Shown here: positions 63,601 through 64,000 of the stretch, in pieces
Position numbering within the stretch: position 1 is the first letter of the stretch
Layout of the letters: each line of letters opens with the position of its first letter
Source: Marinobacter sp. F4216
Lineage (GTDB): Bacteria > Pseudomonadota > Gammaproteobacteria > Pseudomonadales > Oleiphilaceae
DNA: 64,000 nucleotides
Assembly (NCBI RefSeq): GCF_019931195.1
Contig: NZ_JAIOUO010000003.1
Span: 434,001 to 498,000 of the forward strand
Direction of reading: 5' to 3'
Translations under genes and position numbers: made by a program
The notes under the pieces: generated by a model
What the model was told of the DNA's origin: nothing
The model's input: the letters and a program-made list of their open reading frames with translations, nothing else
Database searches by the model: none

Positions 63601-64000
63601 TGACCCGGTACTGCTGCGCACCATCGCGGAAAACTACGCCAAGGTGCTCGCCTACAAGGACGAGTACGAAGTCGCGCGCCTGTTCAGCAACGGCAGCCTG
63701 CGCAAACAACTGGCGGAAGAGTTCGAGGGTGACGTGGAACTGGAGTTCAACCTGGCTCCGCCCATCTTCAGCCGCGCCAAAAACGGCGAGCGCCCCAAGA
63801 AGATCAAGTTCGGCCCCTGGATGGAAAAAGTGTTTGCCCTGCTCGCCAGAGCAAAAGGTCTGCGCGGCACGCCGCTGGATCCGTTTGGCTACACCGCCGA
63901 TCGCCGCCTGGAACGCAAACTCATTCGCGAATACGAAGCCGATGTCAGCTGGGTACTGAAGCACCTGAGCAAGGACCACGCCGACGCCGCCCGTGCCCTG
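60656..64000 (+). CDS. Indolepyruvate:ferredoxin oxidoreductase-family protein, fused subunits (cut by window end)
   Basis: An open frame of 1115 codons with no stop before base 64000; family length is about 1150-1170. It opens MQEKQLRNASLSDVWEKESG. Pyrimidine-domain-like N-terminus with SGYRGSPLGGFD and GINEDLGATAVWGSQQ; cysteines CSGCPHNTST (Cys435 on); ThDP motif GDGTYFHSG ending in YNDAVAMTGGQ; 4Fe-4S ligands CEGCGDCGIQSNC and CNKDFSCVRGFCPSF; then the gamma domain GVGGTGVVTVSALLGMAAHLEG. It oxidatively decarboxylates aryl- or branched 2-oxo acids with CoA and ferredoxin. The near-complete open frame on the other strand is a shadow. Long leader upstream. Confidence 0.93.
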   Translation, partial: MQEKQLRNASLSDVWEKESGAVYMNGSQALARLPLLQAQLDKANGQNTAGFISGYRGSPLGGFDKVLWTARDYLKQKNIHFLPGINEDLGATAVWGSQQVNIFEGAEYDGVFGLWYGKGPGVDRTGDVFKHANAAGTSRFGGVLAVAGDDHACKSSTLPHQSDYAFMDAGMPVLNPAGIQDILDMGLYGWAMSRFSGCWVGFKALAENMDSSISANLDLSRIDIKIPRDFQMPEGGLNSRWPDKPMQQEERLHRFKLEAAKAFCRANRLDKTVLSASQPKLGIVTTGKAYLDVIQALADLGLGEQEREAIGLSVYKVAMPWPLEPEGIYEFASGLEEILVVEEKRGLIEDQLKTQLYSWQDAQRPLVIGKCNEKGEELLPVISELTPAMVARAIASRLGDRVCNDQLHRRLNFLTEKENSLAQPKDRLDRTPHFCSGCPHNTSTQVPEGSRALGGIGCHYMATWMERGTDTFTQMGGEGVTWLGQAPFTKEKHVFQNLGDGTYFHSGLLAIRAAIASGSNITYKILYNDAVAMTGGQPVDGTLTVQQISHQLYGEGVRRIAVVSDEPDKYPSRADFADRTTFHHRDDLDALQREMREIEGCSVIIYDQTCAAEKRRRRKRGTMEDPDQRVMIHSDVCEGCGDCGIQSNCLSILPKETGEGRKRTIDQSACNKDFSCVRGFCPSFVTVKGGKLKKPAGVSADVDFPELPEPVAVDGNNPYGILLTGVGGTGVVTVSALLGMAAHLEGKGVSVLDQTGLAQKFGAVVSHIRISDKQEDIHAVRIPAGEADLMLAFDLMVAATDDALAKLDNRFSRCVVNVEEAMPAAFTRNPDIQFPGESMEQSIREACREDGGHFLDAGKLAKALMGDNMAVNLFTVGFAYQKGLLPLSAASIERAVELNNAAVEKNKQAFLWGRRAAHDLDRVKELAFPKPKGDVVQIMETTDQLIRRKMDFLTEYQNAALAKRYEKLVRQAETRIAKQLGSDPVLLRTIAENYAKVLAYKDEYEVARLFSNGSLRKQLAEEFEGDVELEFNLAPPIFSRAKNGERPKKIKFGPWMEKVFALLARAKGLRGTPLDPFGYTADRRLERKLIREYEADVSWVLKHLSKDHADAARAL

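Noticed and set aside
60629..63979. A minus-strand open frame of 1116 codons
   Set aside because: It lies fully antisense to the plus-strand indolepyruvate oxidoreductase-family gene, whose motifs (ThDP, 4Fe-4S cysteines) are unmistakable. The antisense protein has no recognisable motif; it is open because of GC-rich third positions in the real gene.

Overview
The window looks like a chromosomal segment of a marine, hydrocarbon- and lipid-degrading gammaproteobacterium, most likely Marinobacter or a close relative. This is inferred from the style of the proteins (DmdC/AidB-like acyl-CoA dehydrogenase, FadH, fused-subunit Mrp antiporter, PpnP, DUF1302/DUF1329 outer-membrane proteins, FMO/AlmA-like monooxygenase) and a moderately GC-rich composition. 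No rRNA, tRNA, CRISPR array, insertion sequence or phage gene was seen.

Layout. 1-8 kb: the 5' part of rlmJ on the minus strand, an MFS transporter, small envelope proteins, an acyl-CoA dehydrogenase divergent from a GlxA-type AraC regulator, and a CNNM/CBS transporter translationally coupled to fadH. 10.5-16.3 kb: a complete six-gene Mrp Na+/H+ antiporter operon (A'CDEFG, with MrpB fused to MrpA), then ppnP and a strong shared terminator. 34.3-16.8 kb, minus strand: a tightly packed run of 13 genes encoding a CaiB-type CoA-transferase, HMG-CoA-lyase-like enzyme, YCF48/BNR protein, RND (MMPL/HAE3) exporter, DUF1302, DUF1329, HyuA, HyuB, N-carbamoylsarcosine/maleamate-type amidohydrolase, a lipoprotein, LeuC- and LeuD-like hydro-lyase subunits, and finally a PrpR-type sigma-54 activator. 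A textbook -24/-12 promoter precedes the first gene, with paired TTTCA-N3-TGAAA palindromes upstream. I read this as one sigma-54-controlled catabolic operon. The most economical model is uptake of a hydrophobic cyclic amide, imide or hydantoin, ATP-dependent ring opening by HyuAB, deamidation, hydration of a substituted maleate by the LeuCD-like pair, CoA transfer and lyase cleavage. The substrate is inference, not something the sequence proves.

34.6-45.2 kb: housekeeping and signalling genes. These include YciH, YigZ, a CpxRA-like two-component pair, a COG3146 acyltransferase, dodecin, and a compact module of a covalent-haem (CxxCH) DUF3365 sensor, a class III nucleotidyl cyclase and a lone cNMP-binding protein, divergent from a Crp/Fnr regulator. 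46-48.2 kb: a small group (methyltransferase, cupin, ATC-hydrolase-like protein) that may be transferred. 48-54.5 kb: an overlapping aspartoacylase/carboxylate-amine ligase pair, a CobW-type GTPase and an AraC regulator. 54.6-57 kb: a flavin monooxygenase overlapping an alpha/beta hydrolase, a likely Baeyer-Villiger plus esterase pair. 57-59 kb: a DUF3604 gene broken by a single in-frame stop. 59-64 kb: azlCD divergent from a large indolepyruvate:ferredoxin oxidoreductase-family gene that runs off the right edge.

Limits: all family assignments are by reading, without searches. Start codons were chosen by ribosome binding site and family N-termini. Promoter and operator calls are motif matches only.
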